Below, piece after piece: positions 23,713-37,054 of a DNA stretch of 64,000 nt; position 1 is the first letter of the stretch; every line of letters starts with the position of its first letter. The stretch covers positions 1,169,595,749 to 1,169,659,748 of the forward strand of contig OY856409.1 in NCBI GenBank assembly GCA_963693085.1, written 5' to 3'. The position numbers were made by a program, and so were the translations under genes. This DNA comes from Alisma plantago-aquatica. Taxonomy: Eukaryota > Streptophyta > Magnoliopsida > Alismatales > Alismataceae. The notes below the pieces were generated by a model. The model saw nothing but the letters and a program-made list of their open reading frames with translations, was not told where the DNA came from and did not search any database.

Positions 23713-24425
23713 AAACTATCAACTATCACCCATATGGAATCATGACCTTTGGTTGTTCTAGGCAAACCAACCACAAAGTCCATGGTCACATGATCCCATT
23801 TCCACTGTGGTATAGGCAAAGGTTGCATTGTTTCTGTGGGCTTTTGATGTTGAGCTTTAACATGCTGACACACTAGACACCGCATAACAAACTCAGCTAC
23901 ATCTTTCTTCAAACCAGGCCACCAATACATATCCTTCAAGTTACGATACATTTTGGTGCTCCCTGGATGTATTGCATACATTGAAGAATGAGCTTCCTCC
24001 AAGACTAACTTTCTTAAGTCATTGGCATCAGGTACTACCATCCTATTATGGTAACAGACTACCTGATCCTCTGACTCATGAAAGCCATCCCGTTTCTCAT
24101 TACCATACTCTGACCTGGTCTGCTGAACCACAACATCAGCTTGTTGTGCTTCTTTAATCTGCTGTCTCAGAGTAGGTTTTACTTGCATCTCAGCTAACAA
24201 CCCGACTAACAACAATACCTTAAGATGTATATTGTTTTGCCTTAAGGAGATAAGAATATCTCTTTTAAAGCACACTAAAGAGTTCAGCTGTGCCTTATCT
24301 AAGGCTGGTGATGATGATTTCCTACTTAGTGCATCAACCACTACACTAGCCTTCCCTGGATGATAATCAATTGTACAATCGTAGTCCTTGATTAACTCCA
24401 TCCAGCGGCATTGTCTCATGTTCAA
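23713..24425 (-). pseudogene. element B RNase H end and integrase N-terminal half
   Basis: Read from 24425 downward: the RNase H end ([15 protein letters not shown]), a linker, and the integrase HHCC zinc finger ([10 protein letters not shown]...[10 protein letters not shown], about 24000-23870). The [13 protein letters not shown] catalytic aspartate region (about 23800) is followed by the break at the copia insertion. The open frame runs on into copia LTR sequence to 23541, which is an artefact of the insertion. Confidence 0.9.
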
Positions 24426-24835
24426 CTCATGTTGTGAGAAGATATATTTTAGATTCTTATGATCTGTGAAAATATGGAATGTTTCTCCATAGAGATAATG
24501 TCTCTAGATCTTCAAAGCATGAACCACAACATCTAGATCTAGATCATGTGTCAGACAATTCTTCTCGTGTTTCTTAAGTTGTCGAGAGGCAAAAGAAATC
24601 ACTTGATTATCCTGCATCAATACACATCCTAGGCCATTCTTAGATGCATCACAAAAAGCTATGTACCCCTTCCCTTGCTCAGGTAACACCAACACATGTG
24701 CACTTGTTAACCTTTCTTTCAACAGCTGGAAAGAATGTTGACACTTGTCATTCCAGACAAAAGGAACCTCCTTCCTGGTCAACTTGGTTAGGGGTAAAGC
24801 TATAGAACTGAAGTTCTTAATGAACCTCATGTAAT
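24426..24835 (-). pseudogene. element B RNase H domain
   Basis: Contains the [18 protein letters not shown]ase H core with its first aspartate (about 24650) and [12 protein letters not shown]. It sits in the same frame as RT and integrase, but a TAG at 24504-24506 interrupts it. It removes RNA from the RNA-DNA hybrid in an active element. Confidence 0.85.
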
Positions 24836-25493
24836 ATCCTGCTAGTCCTAGGAAACTGCGTATCTTTGTCAGTGTCTTTAGTTGTTCCCATTGCAGGATA
24901 GATTCTACCTTCTTAGGATTAACACGGATACCTGAGGCAGATATTACATGTCCTAGAAAAGAAACTTCTGGTAACTAGAACTCGCATTTGCTAAACTTAG
25001 CATACAACCTATGCTCTCTTAGCAAAGTTAAAGCCTAATGGAGGTGTTTCTCATGTTGTTGAACATCTCTAATGTATATTAAGATGTCATCTATGAAGAC
25101 TACTATGAACTGATCAAGAAAAGGCCGAAAGATTCTATTCATGAGTTTAATGAATGCAGCTAGTGCATTAGTTAGTCCAAACAACATAACTATGAACTCA
25201 TAGTGGCCATACATTGTCCTAAAAGCAGACTTAGGTATGTCACTCTCCTTGATACACAACTGATGATATCCTGACCTCAGATCTATCATAGAGAAGATAG
25301 CTGCACCACACAACTGATCAAATAGGTCATCGATCCTTGGCAGAGGATACTTGTTCTTTATGGTTACTTTATTCAATTGTCTATAATCGATGCATAACCG
25401 CATAGATCCGTCCTTCTTCTTAACAAAGAGAACCAGAGCACCCCATGGTGAAGTACTCGGTCAGATAAAACCTTTCTCAAGAAACTCCTACAA
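24836..25493 (-). pseudogene. element B reverse transcriptase
   Basis: Motifs on the minus strand: [14 protein letters not shown] (25403 downward), [25 protein letters not shown] with the catalytic aspartate (about 25285), [10 protein letters not shown], and the catalytic FIDDILIY (about 25097-25074). The thumb region follows with [11 protein letters not shown] and FLGLAGYY. In-frame stops lie at about 25450-25500 (three), 25035 and about 24975. There are no frameshifts across the domain. Chromovirus-like. Confidence 0.9.
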
Positions 25494-26230
25494 CTATTTC
25501 TTGAGCTCTGCCATCTCAGCAGGTGCCATTCTATACAGTGTTTGTGCTATTGGTTGCGTGCCTGGGATTAGATTAATCTCAAAATCAATCTCTCGGGGCG
25601 GAGGAACACCTGGAAGTTCCTCAGGGAACACATCTTCAAACTCCCCAACTATCGGAACTTTATAAAGATTAGGGCTCTCCATTGTGGTGTCTACCACATG
25701 TGCCAAGAATGCAAAGCATCCTTGTCTCATCAGCTTCTCAGCTACCATAACCAACACTAAACATGTTGGAAGAATCTTTCTATCTCCCTGAAATATCCAT
25801 GTGTCACCGTCATCTACGAAAACAACTTGCTTGGAATCACAATCCAAGACAACCTTATACTTTTCTAGGGTGTCCATTCCAAGGATTATATCGAACCTGT
25901 ACATCTCAAGTGGTATAAGATCCACCTGAATGCGATGTTCACAAAAGGAAAGAATGCAGGGAGAACACACCTCCCGCAACACTACAGATCCCAACAAAGG
26001 GGTTTCTAACAACATATTATCTGCTCTATGACTGACAGTCATATTGTATTCAAGGATCACTTCTCGAGTGATAAAGGAATGTGTAACACCCGGATCAATC
26101 AAAACGGATACAAAGCAGGATGAAGACATATTAGAATGAAATAGTTCCATCTGACCTGTCACAACTCGAGGGTTGACCACTGCTTCAGGTGGATTCATCA
26201 CATAGAATCTCACTGTTACTTGCTGTTGAC
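25494..26230 (-). pseudogene. element B aspartic protease and RT linker, catalytic triad altered
   Basis: The retropepsin-type fold is visible: LIDPGVTHSFI (about 26075) where the family has LIDTGATHSFI, then the DIILGMDTL flap-side motif (about 25885) and the acidic FEDVFPEELPGVPPPREIDF linker before RT. The T-to-P change in the catalytic DTG should inactivate it. The frame is open for 240 codons, ends at 25494, and is shifted relative to gag by an indel near 26220. Confidence 0.88.
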
Positions 26231-27400
26231 CCTGTGCTCAGTTGTTGGGTGCCGACGAACCATATTGGATGCTTGTCTACATCCTCTTGCACCATTCGAA
26301 ATCTGTTTCCTCTGATGGCCTTGTTGACTCTGCCTCGGTGGTTGGGTTACCATTGTGTTTCCAGCTGGACAATCCCTTGTTAGATGTCCTACCTGTCTGC
26401 ACTGATGACATGTTCTATTCTCTTGATATGGTCTAAAAGGTCCAGTTGTTGACATTGATGCAGTACTGGGGGCTCTATTTGGAGGAAAACTATGGCCCCT
26501 ACCCCTACTTGATGTCCATTGCATCTGGGTATTGAACCTCAGTGGTGCTGCTGGTGCAGAAAACCTCAGTTTCTTAAAACTCTCAGACCTCTGTCCTTGG
26601 AACTGAGTATACACCTTCTTACTCTTAGTCTGACGCTTCTCAATCACCGACCTTTCTATCCATCTCACGGACTCCACGAAGGTGGAGAACCTCTCCATGT
26701 TATCTAAAGCAGACACAAGAGTGGTCAATTCAGTGTTCAACCCCTTCTCAAAATGCCGAATTCTCTCTTCATCAGTAGCTGCCATATGCAGACAGAACCA
26801 CAAAAGCTCCATGAACTTAGCTTCATACTCACTAATGTTCATTGGTCCTTGCCTTAACCTCTCAAACTGAGAGATCTTCTTGTCTAAAAACGTCTTGGGG
26901 AAGTATCTACTGACGAATTCTTGTCAGAATTCTTCCCATCCGATTTCAACACCTGGCCTCTTGCCCTCTTCTATTGTCCACCAGTGGCCAACACTCCCTT
27001 TTAGAAGGTATACTGCATGCCTCACCTTCTCTGCTTCAGGGATATTGAGGATTCTAAAAGCCTTCTCCAACTCAGTCAACCACAAGTCAGCATCTGCTAG
27101 GTCAGTTGTACCAGCATAATCTGTGGCTCCAACTCGATGAAGTCGTTTGAAAGTCTTGTTGATTCCCTATCCTTCATGGTGAGTTGGTGCCCTAGGTGCA
27201 GGTTGTGGCATCCTATCAGCCATATGCGTCATGGTTGCCATGAACTGCCCAAACAAATCATGGAAAGTTGGATTTTCTAGTGCAGCCTGGTTAAGCTGGG
27301 GATGTTTAGGTACTGGCTCCTCCCTATCCTGATCACTTGCACCTCTTCCTGGTGCAACAATGCTACTCTCAGCAGCATGTTTTTTGTGTGATCCAGACAT
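26216..27400 (-). pseudogene. element B gag
   Basis: It starts at ATG 27398-27400 (MSGSHKKH). A first stop lies at 27167-27169 and another near 26925. The capsid region follows ('GPMNISEYEAKFMEL' at 26845, 'EERIRHFEKGLN'). Then come a basic Gln/Pro-rich stretch and a single CCHC knuckle CHQCRQVGHLTRDC (about 26410-26370). It ends at 26216. All of it is in one frame, so stops rather than indels broke it. Confidence 0.9.
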
Positions 27401-27514
27401 ATTTAAGTTCTTCTTCTCCTATATGAGCAGAAGACACTATCATATAAACTGGAAGACACTAGAACAGACTCAACAACCTTAATCCTATGTCTCTATAGAC
27501 TCAGTGAACCTAGA

Positions 27515-27526
27515 GCTCTGATACCA
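27515..27526 (-). promoter_or_regulatory. primer binding site of element B (initiator tRNA-Met)
   Basis: The minus strand reads TGGTATCAGAGC, seven bases inside the 5' LTR end at 27534. Confidence 0.88.
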
Positions 27527-29367
27527 ACTAAACTGTGACGCACCGTTCGAACAAAACATTATTAACTAAGCAGAAGTGATCATTAACAACGGATTACTAA
27601 AAATCACTAAAAATTAAAACCATTTACAAAGAGATCCAAACACAGGAAAACTCTTTTATCAAGAACCAATGTATTATATTTACATCCTGGTTCATAAGTA
27701 CATATCTTGTATTGTCCATTCTCGAGGATTACAAGCATCAATTGCTATGTTAAAACTATACACAGTCAGTATAAGAACCTCAAGGCATCAAGCTAAAATC
27801 TCAAATCGATTCATTAAAAGTAATAACTATTAACTCTAAGGACCTAAGAGTACAGAGATGACACATAGGACTCTCTAAACAAAATATGACAGTCAGTGCC
27901 TCCACCTGGAATATCACTGTTGTCCCTGTTGCTGCTGTTGTCCTTCCCCTACTGTATGATTTCTACCTCCTCGTCCTCATCCACCTAAAAAGGTTGGATC
28001 CCACAAGGGTGAGATAATTGAAATTGTCCCAGTGAGAGATATAACTCTCTGCCAGAAACATTATTATTGCAGTTTAATAGAATAAAACTGAGCAGAGGAA
28101 TCAAATATATTCAAAAGTAGATAAATCAATATCTAAACAGATTAGAGTAATATTCTTATTCAAAGCATTTCAGTTATAACTTGATAAAGCAGCATGTCAC
28201 TTATCCAATAAGGAATTGAAGATCATGTATAACATTTATTCATCTAGGACATGCTATGCAAGGTATCATCAACCAATGATTCTCATATTTCAACCTTAAG
28301 CAAATATGCTACATGGCTGATTACATTTTACAATCATACTTAAGCCCTGAGGAGATGAGGTATACCGCTCATACTCCAACCGACCATTGCAAAATCGAAA
28401 TCGGTACCATACATAGGTTAAGGAAGAGTCAGATTTCCATAACCTCCCTTATCTCAGTCAGTACAAGATCTTATGCAGGACATCTTGTATCTCTGCTAAA
28501 TAGCTTTCTTGGGTATAGTGGTAACTTTGTTATAGAGTTATAGCCCATAGCATATACTCTCTTCAGGATATGGCCCTTAGCCAATGCCTGGTATTGTGGA
28601 GTTATGGCCCATAGCCATACTCTTATTGGGATATGGTCCATAACCATTCCTATGCATAGGATATGGCCCGCAGTCATTCTTGTGAGGCGTAAGGATATAT
28701 TTTCCCATTACCCCCACATATTAAAAAATATGCATTCCATGAATTCTCATAGGAAAACCTGTTTCTTCATCACCAACTACTGACGATGATAGATATATGG
28801 TTAGGGCTTTACATGATAAGATTTCACTTGATTAATTAAGTGTATTACATATTCTTTTAGCATCAGACAAGTTTCCAAACATCAACTATTATGACAAAAG
28901 CTACAAAGGATGGGTTGTACTTCTATCAAGTACTTTTTAAAACTTTACAAAACATTGGGATATCAATCCCTTATCTCATCATGGACATTCTCATCACTTA
29001 GCATCTCATCATCATGATTATGAAATATGGGTATTCAAACCCTCAGTTCATCAAAGAACACTTGTTACCACTTATCAGGTAACTAATACCTTCAGGTCAT
29101 CTGACCAAGGTAAACATGATACTTGCTACACAAGCATATCACATAGCTCTCAAAGCCCATTTAATCTCTTGTTACCTCTTACTAGGCAACAAAGCATATA
29201 ATGGCTCACAAGGCCCACAAAACATTTTAAATAAATAACACATCATAGCTCATACCTAGCTATGCTCATCATCTCATGATACCTGCATGGTTAGTATACA
29301 TGATGATAATTATATCAATTAAATATCAGTACCATGCAATGTAATGGTAGTATCACTATTCACTTAT

Positions 29368-29885
29368 TAGGGTTAGGGTTTCGCAAATCATATCAATCAG
29401 GGATACTCATCCAATTACTCAAAATTATAGTTATGGTTTATCATCATATTGCCCAAGATTAGGGTTTCATACATTATAACCCAAAATTAGGGTTTCACAC
29501 ACCTTCACCCTATATTAGGGTTAGGGTTCCATATAGCATTACATAACATCACCCTGGATTAGGGTTTCTCATAGCATCAGAAGCATCACCCTAGATTAGG
29601 GTTTCTCACATCATTATCTTGAATTAAGGTTCCTTATAACCTTTCCCCAAATTAGGGTTTCATGTAGCGTTACCCAAAATTAGGGTTTCATGAAGCATCC
29701 TCTTAAATTAGGGTTTTTCATCATATTACCCTGAATTGGGATTTCTCATATCATCACCCTAGATTAGGGTTACACCAATACCCTAGATTTGGGTTACACC
29801 CAGTATTGCCCTAAATTAGGGTTATGGCTCATCAACCTTCTCAATTAGGGTTTCATGATCTCTCTATCAAGGATCATACCCTAAT
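29368..29885 (-). repeat. telobox-like array, B 5' LTR
   Basis: Second copy of the spaced TTAGGGTTT array seen at 2630-3110, with one more 'CACCCTAGATTAGGGTT' unit near 29755. Teloboxes are sites for TRB-type proteins in plants. Confidence 0.75.
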
Positions 29886-30189
29886 TACATATTTTATTCA
29901 TGTTGAAAGTGTTGAATCTTAACCACTACATGATTATTATACATGTATGAATTCCTCTCTCTCTCATCCTCTCTAGGATGTTGATTACTTCAAGCTTAAT
30001 AAGATTAGGTCAAATCTTCATTCAAGTACATACATCTATGATTATCATAGTGTATTGAGTTAATTCTTTCATAAGCATCAAAGGTTAACCACTCAAAAGG
30101 TACTAATCACTTAAGTACTTTAAAGGTACAACCATTGTAATTATCATCATTAACAATCATAGGGTTAATTGACCTTTCATAGCTTTGAG

Positions 30190-30470
30190 ACTATTAGGTC
30201 TCCAAACGATTTTGATACTTTTAAACCTTCAAACAGTTTTGACCTCCTTGACCTTCAAATGGTTTTGAAATTGTTTGTCCACCTTAGGGTTGAGATCGTT
30301 TGACCTTAAACGGTTTTGAAACTGTTTGGTGCTTTCAACCTTTGAAGCCGAATGAACAACCCATCATTGAAACCGATTGAACATCAAACGGTTTTGAGTC
30401 TGTTTTCCCTCCAAACGGTATGAAGATCATTTGATCTCAAACGGTCTCAAGACCGTTTGGTCCAAACCAC
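30190..30470. repeat. palindrome array, B 5' LTR, part a
   Basis: Counterpart of 3440-3745: diverged half-sites, then a clear CAAACGGTCTCAAGACCGTT unit near 30438-30458. Confidence 0.75.
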
Positions 30471-30599
30471 CTTGAAATCGAATGGATCAATTAGGGTTTC
30501 TTATTCAATCATTTTAGGGTTTCCACTCATTGAACCATCCAACATTAAGGCCATTGAAAGTAGATCCACTTGTAACCCTTGGATCTTCATCCATTCATG

Positions 30600-30925
30600 A
30601 CTCCACTTGACCTCAAATGGTCTTGAGACCGTTCGATCCCAAATGGTCTTGAGACCGTTTGCCCTCAAACGGTCTTGAGACCGTTTTCCCTCAAACGGTC
30701 TTGAGACCGTTTGGGCCATTCAACATAGAAATCAACTCAATCAATTTAGGGTTTCAACCAATCAATCCGATTAGGGTTTGTAATCAATGGATCATCCATT
30801 CTTGAATCCATTTTCATTAGATCAATTTGAACCATTGGATCTTCATTCATCCACATCATCAATTGACCTCTAACGGTCTTGAGACCGTTTAACCTCAAAC
30901 GGTCTTGAGACCGTTTGATCACCTG
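30600..30925. repeat. palindrome array, B 5' LTR, part b
   Basis: Four consecutive AAA(C/T)GGTCTTGAGACCGTT(T/C) units at 30615-30715, spaced about 27 bp apart, and two more at 30868-30920. This copy is better preserved than the 3' LTR copy. Confidence 0.82.
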
Positions 30926-32339
30926 GTCATCAAAGTTGAAATTGTTTGCACATGATCTTTATCGTGGTCTGTGCTAAGATGACATCATCATATTCAAGCT
31001 ACAAGCCTTATAAATCTCCTGTGATTCTTATGGTGATTTCATCAACTAATCAATTGGAATTTTGGGAAAGAAGAAAGAATCAACATCTGATAAAGAAGGA
31101 AAAATCAATAGTAACATTTAAGGGTTCAATTTATATAACCCACCTTCAAAGTTGAATCCAAGCTTCAAGCTTCACGTCTTCAATGGTGATTGAAGCTTCC
31201 TCAACTTCCCAATGTCCGTCCTAAAGTCTTTGAGTGAAAGGAGTGGCTAAGGTTGAAGATTGAATGGAGAAAAGAAGAAAATAAGCATTGAATTTCAATT
31301 TCCACCATGAAATCAAGGTTGAAGATGATTAAGGAGCTCACCTATATGTTGGGGCACGTCCTCATGTTGATCCTAATCTCCCTTGTGTTCGACCAAAGCA
31401 AATAAAGAAAGTAGATTCGAAAAAGAGTCTTTCATATGGGTGGAAAATGGGATATATGTAAGGGAATTTCAAGAGAGAGAAAGTGTTATAAAAATCCTTC
31501 AATTCCTTAAATTGGTGCCACTTATCCCCCTCACTTCCTTGCATACGAAGCAATCATCCTCCCCTTCAAAATCCTCTTCTTTATCCATGAATTAAAAGAA
31601 AACAAATTAAGCACCTTAATCATTATAATAATAATATCCAAAAATTAGTGGATATTACTTTTTCTTTGACAAATGTGAGTGGGCTCTCCACTCACTTTAG
31701 ATATTTCAGTGCCATTGCAAGGCACAAGGACGTCCAAACTTATACAAATTCAACCATCACATTTTTGGTTGAAGGGAACCTCCATTAACATATTTATTTT
31801 TGCATTAAATTGAATTAGGGTTTCAATTATGCTTAAATCTTGATTATTTTAATATCAAGATTCTCTCTCCTCCAAAGAGATTCAAATGAGACGCCCTCTG
31901 ATTTTCTTGTCTCTAATTGATACCAAGAAATCTTAGGGACTCTATAGAAGTGGTATTTTGCATATTGAACCCTAGGTTTTGGGTAAATTGCACATTACAC
32001 CAAAACTAAGTTTCAATGTACAAACATTGCTTAATAAGCTCTTTGTTGGTGCTCAAGCTTTCACAAGCCATACCTCTGCATCATTCTCATTCTTATGATT
32101 CTATAACACTTGAGGAACATTTTATCATGTAACATTAGCAAGTTAACCCCTCAACTTGGGTAATTTGCACTTTAGTCCAAAATAGGCAAAACATTGTTTT
32201 CAACGTTATTAAAAAAGGACTAAAATTGAAACATAAGATCCTCTTGAGCCTTAATTACTTTTCAAAAGATAAAAGTAATCATATAATTATCTTTCTTAAA
32301 CACTAGGGTTAAAGCATAACCCAGGTCAAGGATGTTACA

Positions 32340-32344
32340 ACTAC
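32340..32344. repeat. target-site duplication of element B, right copy (ACTAC)
   Basis: Identical to 799-803. Element A LTR sequence resumes after it. Confidence 0.9.
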
Positions 32345-33202
32345 TAACATCTACAACTAAGCAACCTTCTGAATCTATTGATCACCAGGTTGGTTCTCTT
32401 CTACAACGCGACCACAACCTCATTGCCCGCGACCACCTAAAAAAATGTGGTGCCCCACGGGCGAGACCCAGTCCCAGTGAGAGATATAAATCTCTCCAAC
32501 ATATATTGATTATAACATATTGATTGATAGTAAATGAACTGAGCAGTTAGGATATTGAATAAGTAATATAAATAGATTGAACAATTTAAGCATACTAAGC
32601 AGTTAAGCAAATAAGTTGTAACATCAAGTAGAATTACACAATTTTCATAGGTCTACATCATGTATGAACTATGTAGTGTAAAAACAAGACAAGGATTAAT
32701 CAACCAATGTGATACGTATTAAACCCTAGCAATTATACTACACGACTGGATTATATCTTTTATTATTATGCCCTGGGGAGTTTGAGTCGTACCACTCAAA
32801 GTCCAACTGACCACTTCAAAGTGCTATTCAATTCTGTATAAGATCTAGGAGTGTCGATATCCTAAGATCTCTTCCCCTCGGTCAGTACGAGTAAACTGCA
32901 GCGACATACCAGTCAAATTGCCAACAGTGACATATAGTCAACTGATAACAACTAGTCTGTACTTGGTACAAGTTACGACACTAGAAAATAGGGTATACAA
33001 AACCCTCTAATCCAAGGTACAATTGCAGTTGTCCTTAATCACATCAAATGTCAAAGGCATGACCATAGCCATCCTCCATAACCTGCAATTGTGGATGATA
33101 AAGATATATCCTCAACTTGCCACCCCCACATACTCAACAACATGCGCTCTGAGTTTCCCTTGGGAATACTCATTTCACCATCTAGTAAGTTTTGACACTG
33201 AA
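32345..33202 (-). repeat. element A 5' LTR, segment 2 of 3
   Basis: Lies between the B insertion and the insertion of solo LTR C. A motif with 'ACCTAAAAAAATGTGGTGCC' and GAGAGATATAA near 32436-32490 is shared, diverged, with C (33632-33690) and with B (about 1251-1310), showing that the three giant LTRs are related. No gene. Confidence 0.7.
33198..33202. repeat. target-site duplication of solo LTR C, left copy (CTGAA)
   Basis: CTGAA occurs directly before TGTGAGAACCC and again at 43932-43936 directly after GGGACCTTACA. Confidence 0.88.
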
Positions 33203-36200
33203 TGTGAGAACCCATTACACAAGGAGATTACTCAAAACATAAAACACAATCAATCACCAATTAACCACATAGCCAAAAATATGGGTAAATTAAAATCAAT
33301 TTCAATGTCAGCACCCACTCAGAAACATTTGCATAAGAGCCCAACATATTTCTTATATCCATACTATGCCAAAAATTTGATGCAAATTGTTCTATCACCT
33401 TATCTACAACATATATACACAGGAGAACAATATTTGTATATACCACACAATAAACATTAACATGCTAACAAATTCTGATTCGTTTGAAATACCATATATA
33501 AACTTTTCTTGCCTGAACCTGAGAGTACAGGGATGACTCTAGGATACACTAGACATCTAATCAACTTTCCTAAAGATTCATTACTATAGCTCCTCTTTGC
33601 TGCCACATGTTTGTTTTTGTCATTTCTGATTACCTAAAAAATGTGGCAAACCACAAGAGTGAGACCTATGTCCCAGCAAGAGATATAACCTCCAATAACG
33701 CTTATTGATTACAACATTTTAGGTAATGAGATGGTTTAAGCAGTTTAATCATATATAACAAATAGGCTCATCAAAGCTAATGATTAACAAAATACATAAA
33801 GGAGCTAATAACAATTATCATCATCAAGTTGACTATCATCATTTTCCTTATTAACCATATAAGAGATTCAATAGCATATGCATAACTAGCATAAGAAAGT
33901 CTAGTAGCATATTATCTCTATTAACATGAATAAGTCTAGCATCATAAGCATATCTAACAACATTAGCATGTCTAATAGTTTGAACAGATTAATATCATAA
34001 GCAGAGCTATCAACATAAGCACGAGTATTTGCATAAGCATGATTAGCAGTTGCATTTCTAATTATAGAGGCATGGCTAGCATGCTAAACATAACTAACAA
34101 CATGATATAGCTAGCATCCTAATTATAATCAGTAGTAGCAGTATAGATATCAACATAAGCATGACTACTGTATGTACACATTTACAATCTTATGCATATC
34201 CACAACATAAGTATAATTACTATCTCTTAATTGCACTAAGCATCATCTTTATGTAAAGAGAACAAACAAGGGTTATCATCCAATGTGAAGCGTTGTGTAT
34301 AACCTTAAGCAGATATACTATATGGTTGTATTACATCTTTTATTATGCCTTGGGGAATTTGAATCGTACCATTCAAAGTCCAATCGACCCATGTGAAGGG
34401 CTATTTGGTTCCGTACAAGATTTAGGAGTGTTGGTATCCTAAGATCTCTTCCCCTCGATCAGTATGAGTAAAAAGGCAGTGACATATCAGTCAAAACTGC
34501 CACCACAACGACATATAGTCAAGCTGCTAACCACTAGTCCGCCCTTGGTACATGTCATGACACTAGAAACTAGGGTATACAAACCCAATCACTGAGGTAT
34601 AACCGTTGGTGTCCTCCAATCACATCATGTTATAATCATTGAGACACGACCACATCCATTCTCAATCACATCATATGTATGAGGCATGACCATAGCCAAC
34701 CTCCAAAATCTGCATTATGGATGATAAGGATATATCCTCAACCTGCCACCCCCACATACTCAATAGTATGCTCTCTGATTTTCCCTTAGGAATACTTGTT
34801 TCACCATCCAGCAAGTTATGACACTGAAGATGGTTCTACGACATAGTGCACTACATGATTAGAGTTGCACTTGATTAGTTATGCCAATTGGGTGAATTAA
34901 GGCTGCATCAAACAAGTGGACATACAAACCCTAATTCACTTCTAACAAGCATATAAATATCACAACTTTGAAAAGATATAAAATGTGTGAAACATAATTT
35001 CTCATCTCATCATCACATGGTACTATTCACTTGCCATTCATGAGACCACACTAGTCATCATACTATCACAAGATATAAATCCTTTTCACAATATCACAGG
35101 GTATCAACCCTTATCAACATAAGAGGATTACACCTCATTCATGGCTCAACCATGCCCAGAGGTCATTAAGGCCATCATACTATTCCCTGCAAGATCATCA
35201 TTATCTTTGCATGCCTTATAACAAGGCTCAACAACATCACTTACATATAATACACCAGATCAACACAATATTGCATTAATGAGCTAGGAGATATTCATAA
35301 ACAATCATAGCATGGCTATATTAATATTAAGAACATTCCTTTATTGCATCAACATGCAAGGAATCTCGATATGACTAACCCTCATCATATTCATAATGCA
35401 CATGTTTCGCATAAGCAAGTATCAACCATGTGGCTATGACAACCACCAATTAACACATTAAGGTTATGATCATGTTAAGGAGGTTATTTCACTATCATGA
35501 CATCATATAAGAATGTTAAACATGAATACTCATCTTTATCTATTTGCATTAGAGTTATGTTCAACAAGATAAATTATATTAATGTTACTAATCAACACTT
35601 ATACCCACGCATAAATCAAGGTGTAACCACTGGATTATAGCATACTAGGGTTTCAACAACATTAACATAGTACTTCATGATTGTATTAGTCATTCAATGA
35701 CTATTCATACCCAATTACCATCATTTAGTTATATTAAATCTAGGTATAACAAGATATACCTCATTAGGGTTACATATCAACAAAATATGATTATCATCCC
35801 TTCTATTCATATGAATGAATAGGTAAGAATACCTTATTAAGGGTAACCCTCCATTTGTTCCATCATCATTCAACCCATATCACTATACCACAATGTCACA
35901 CAGAACCATTGGATGTTTAAAAGGTAAGACCATTGGTTGTTTACATAAGTAAACACCTTGGATAAACCACCTATGAAGTCCTTGATTTGTTCTCTATAAA
36001 GAGTCACCATCTAATCCTAGACATCCCTTGATTAACAACACAAAAAGTTCCATTAAAAGTAGGGTAAAACCCACAATCTACTATTCATTTAAAACAAGCC
36101 ATCCATTGTCAACAAGTAAGCTCCTTAAGTTGATCATATAAAGGAAACCATATAAATAACATTATTAGGAACAACATATTACATTATCCATCATTCCAAT

Positions 36201-36630
36201 TTATTGGAGGAATAAACATTATATCTTGACCATTGGGTCAAGTTCATATATCAAAACCATCAATTACAGTATAGGTCTGACCATTGCATCAAGTTACCTA
36301 AGAAACCATTGGTTTAAGGCTTAATTGATGCTACAACTACATGATTAACTCACCATAGGTTTTGGAGACCTGATCCACCATCATTAGTGACCATTAAGCA
36401 CCATAAGTTGTTAGATCAACACTATATTTGTTAATCAACATCAAATATCAAACTAATATCACCATTGATTAATAGCATCATTAGGGTACTTAGTTGTTAA
36501 TCACTAGGCTTCTAATTAGGCCAAAACATGACCTAAGGGGGTGAACGTCAGTTGACACCCTTGGTTACCACCATCCATTGTCATGAAGAAAACACCATAG
36601 GGTTGTTGCAATGGTACCATCATCAGGTCA

Positions 36631-36633
36631 TGG
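36631..36633. repeat. target-site duplication of the CACTA element, left copy (TGG)
   Basis: TGG precedes CACTACTACAGAA and recurs at 42630-42632 after TTCTGTAGTAGTG. Three bases is the normal CACTA duplication. Confidence 0.88.
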
Positions 36634-36646
36634 CACTACTACAGAA
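36634..36646. repeat. CACTA left terminal inverted repeat
   Basis: CACTACTACAGAA, the exact reverse complement of 42617-42629. Confidence 0.93.
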
Positions 36647-36670
36647 ATGGCTTATAAAGTCACTTTTCAA

Positions 36671-37045
36671 GGTGTCGGTTGTATACATAAATGGACACCT
36701 AAACTCTACAGTTTTGGTTTATAACATAAACCGACATACAATCTGTGAAGGTCGACCAGACATGGGTACCGCTTTTATTAAGTGTCGGTTAAGTAATAAA
36801 AAATTGACACCTAAAATCAACCGCCAAAACCAAAATTCCAATGAAAAAATTACCTCCAAAATTTGACATATGTCGTCGGTTCATAAATAAATAACCGACG
36901 ACTAAAGGGTATTCGCGAGACAAGAATAGTTGTCGGTTGTCCTTTAGTTAAAAACCGACGACTATAATCTAGTATAGGTGCCGGTTTTTGGAAAAGAACC
37001 GACACAGTTGGTTTATTTGTCGGTTTTTTAGAATAACCGACACTT
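36671..37045. repeat. CACTA left subterminal repeats (TGTCGGTT modules)
   Basis: About seven inverted modules of the form TGTCGGTT, spacer, AACCGACA, for example at 36671-36698, 36781-36811, 36871-36901, 36930-36961 and 37018-37042. Variants GTCGTCGG and GTGCCGG occur. Such repeats are bound by TnpA-like proteins in known En/Spm elements. Confidence 0.85.
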
Positions 37046-37054
37046 ATTGTCAAC

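Larger units (their letters stand above)
804..32339 (-). mobile_element. element B: Ty3/gypsy chromovirus-like retrotransposon with 4.8-kb LTRs, carrying two nested elements
   Basis: Minus-strand order: 5' LTR 32339-27534, primer site, gag, protease, RT, RNase H, integrase with a chromodomain-like end, polypurine tract, 3' LTR 14508-804. The LTRs read TGTAACATCC...GTGCGTCACA (TG...CA). The flanking ACTAC duplications are perfect. Two later insertions are a LARD-like element at 3796-12716 in the 3' LTR and a copia element at 15505-23707 in integrase. The C-terminal 'GIEEATWELEEEMRRKYP' end and the FIDDILIY reverse transcriptase fit the chromovirus branch (Tekay/Del-like is my best guess). All genes carry stops or frameshifts, so B is dead. 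Confidence 0.9.
27534..32339 (-). repeat. element B 5' LTR (4,806 bp, uninterrupted)
   Basis: TGTGACGCACC at the low end and TGTTACA at the high end. Collinear with 804-3795 plus 12717-14508 (4,784 bp), with moderate divergence. It is far longer than most plant LTRs. It holds a telobox array (29368-29885) and palindrome arrays (30190-30470 and 30600-30925). The repeated ORFs have no homology I recognise. Confidence 0.92.
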
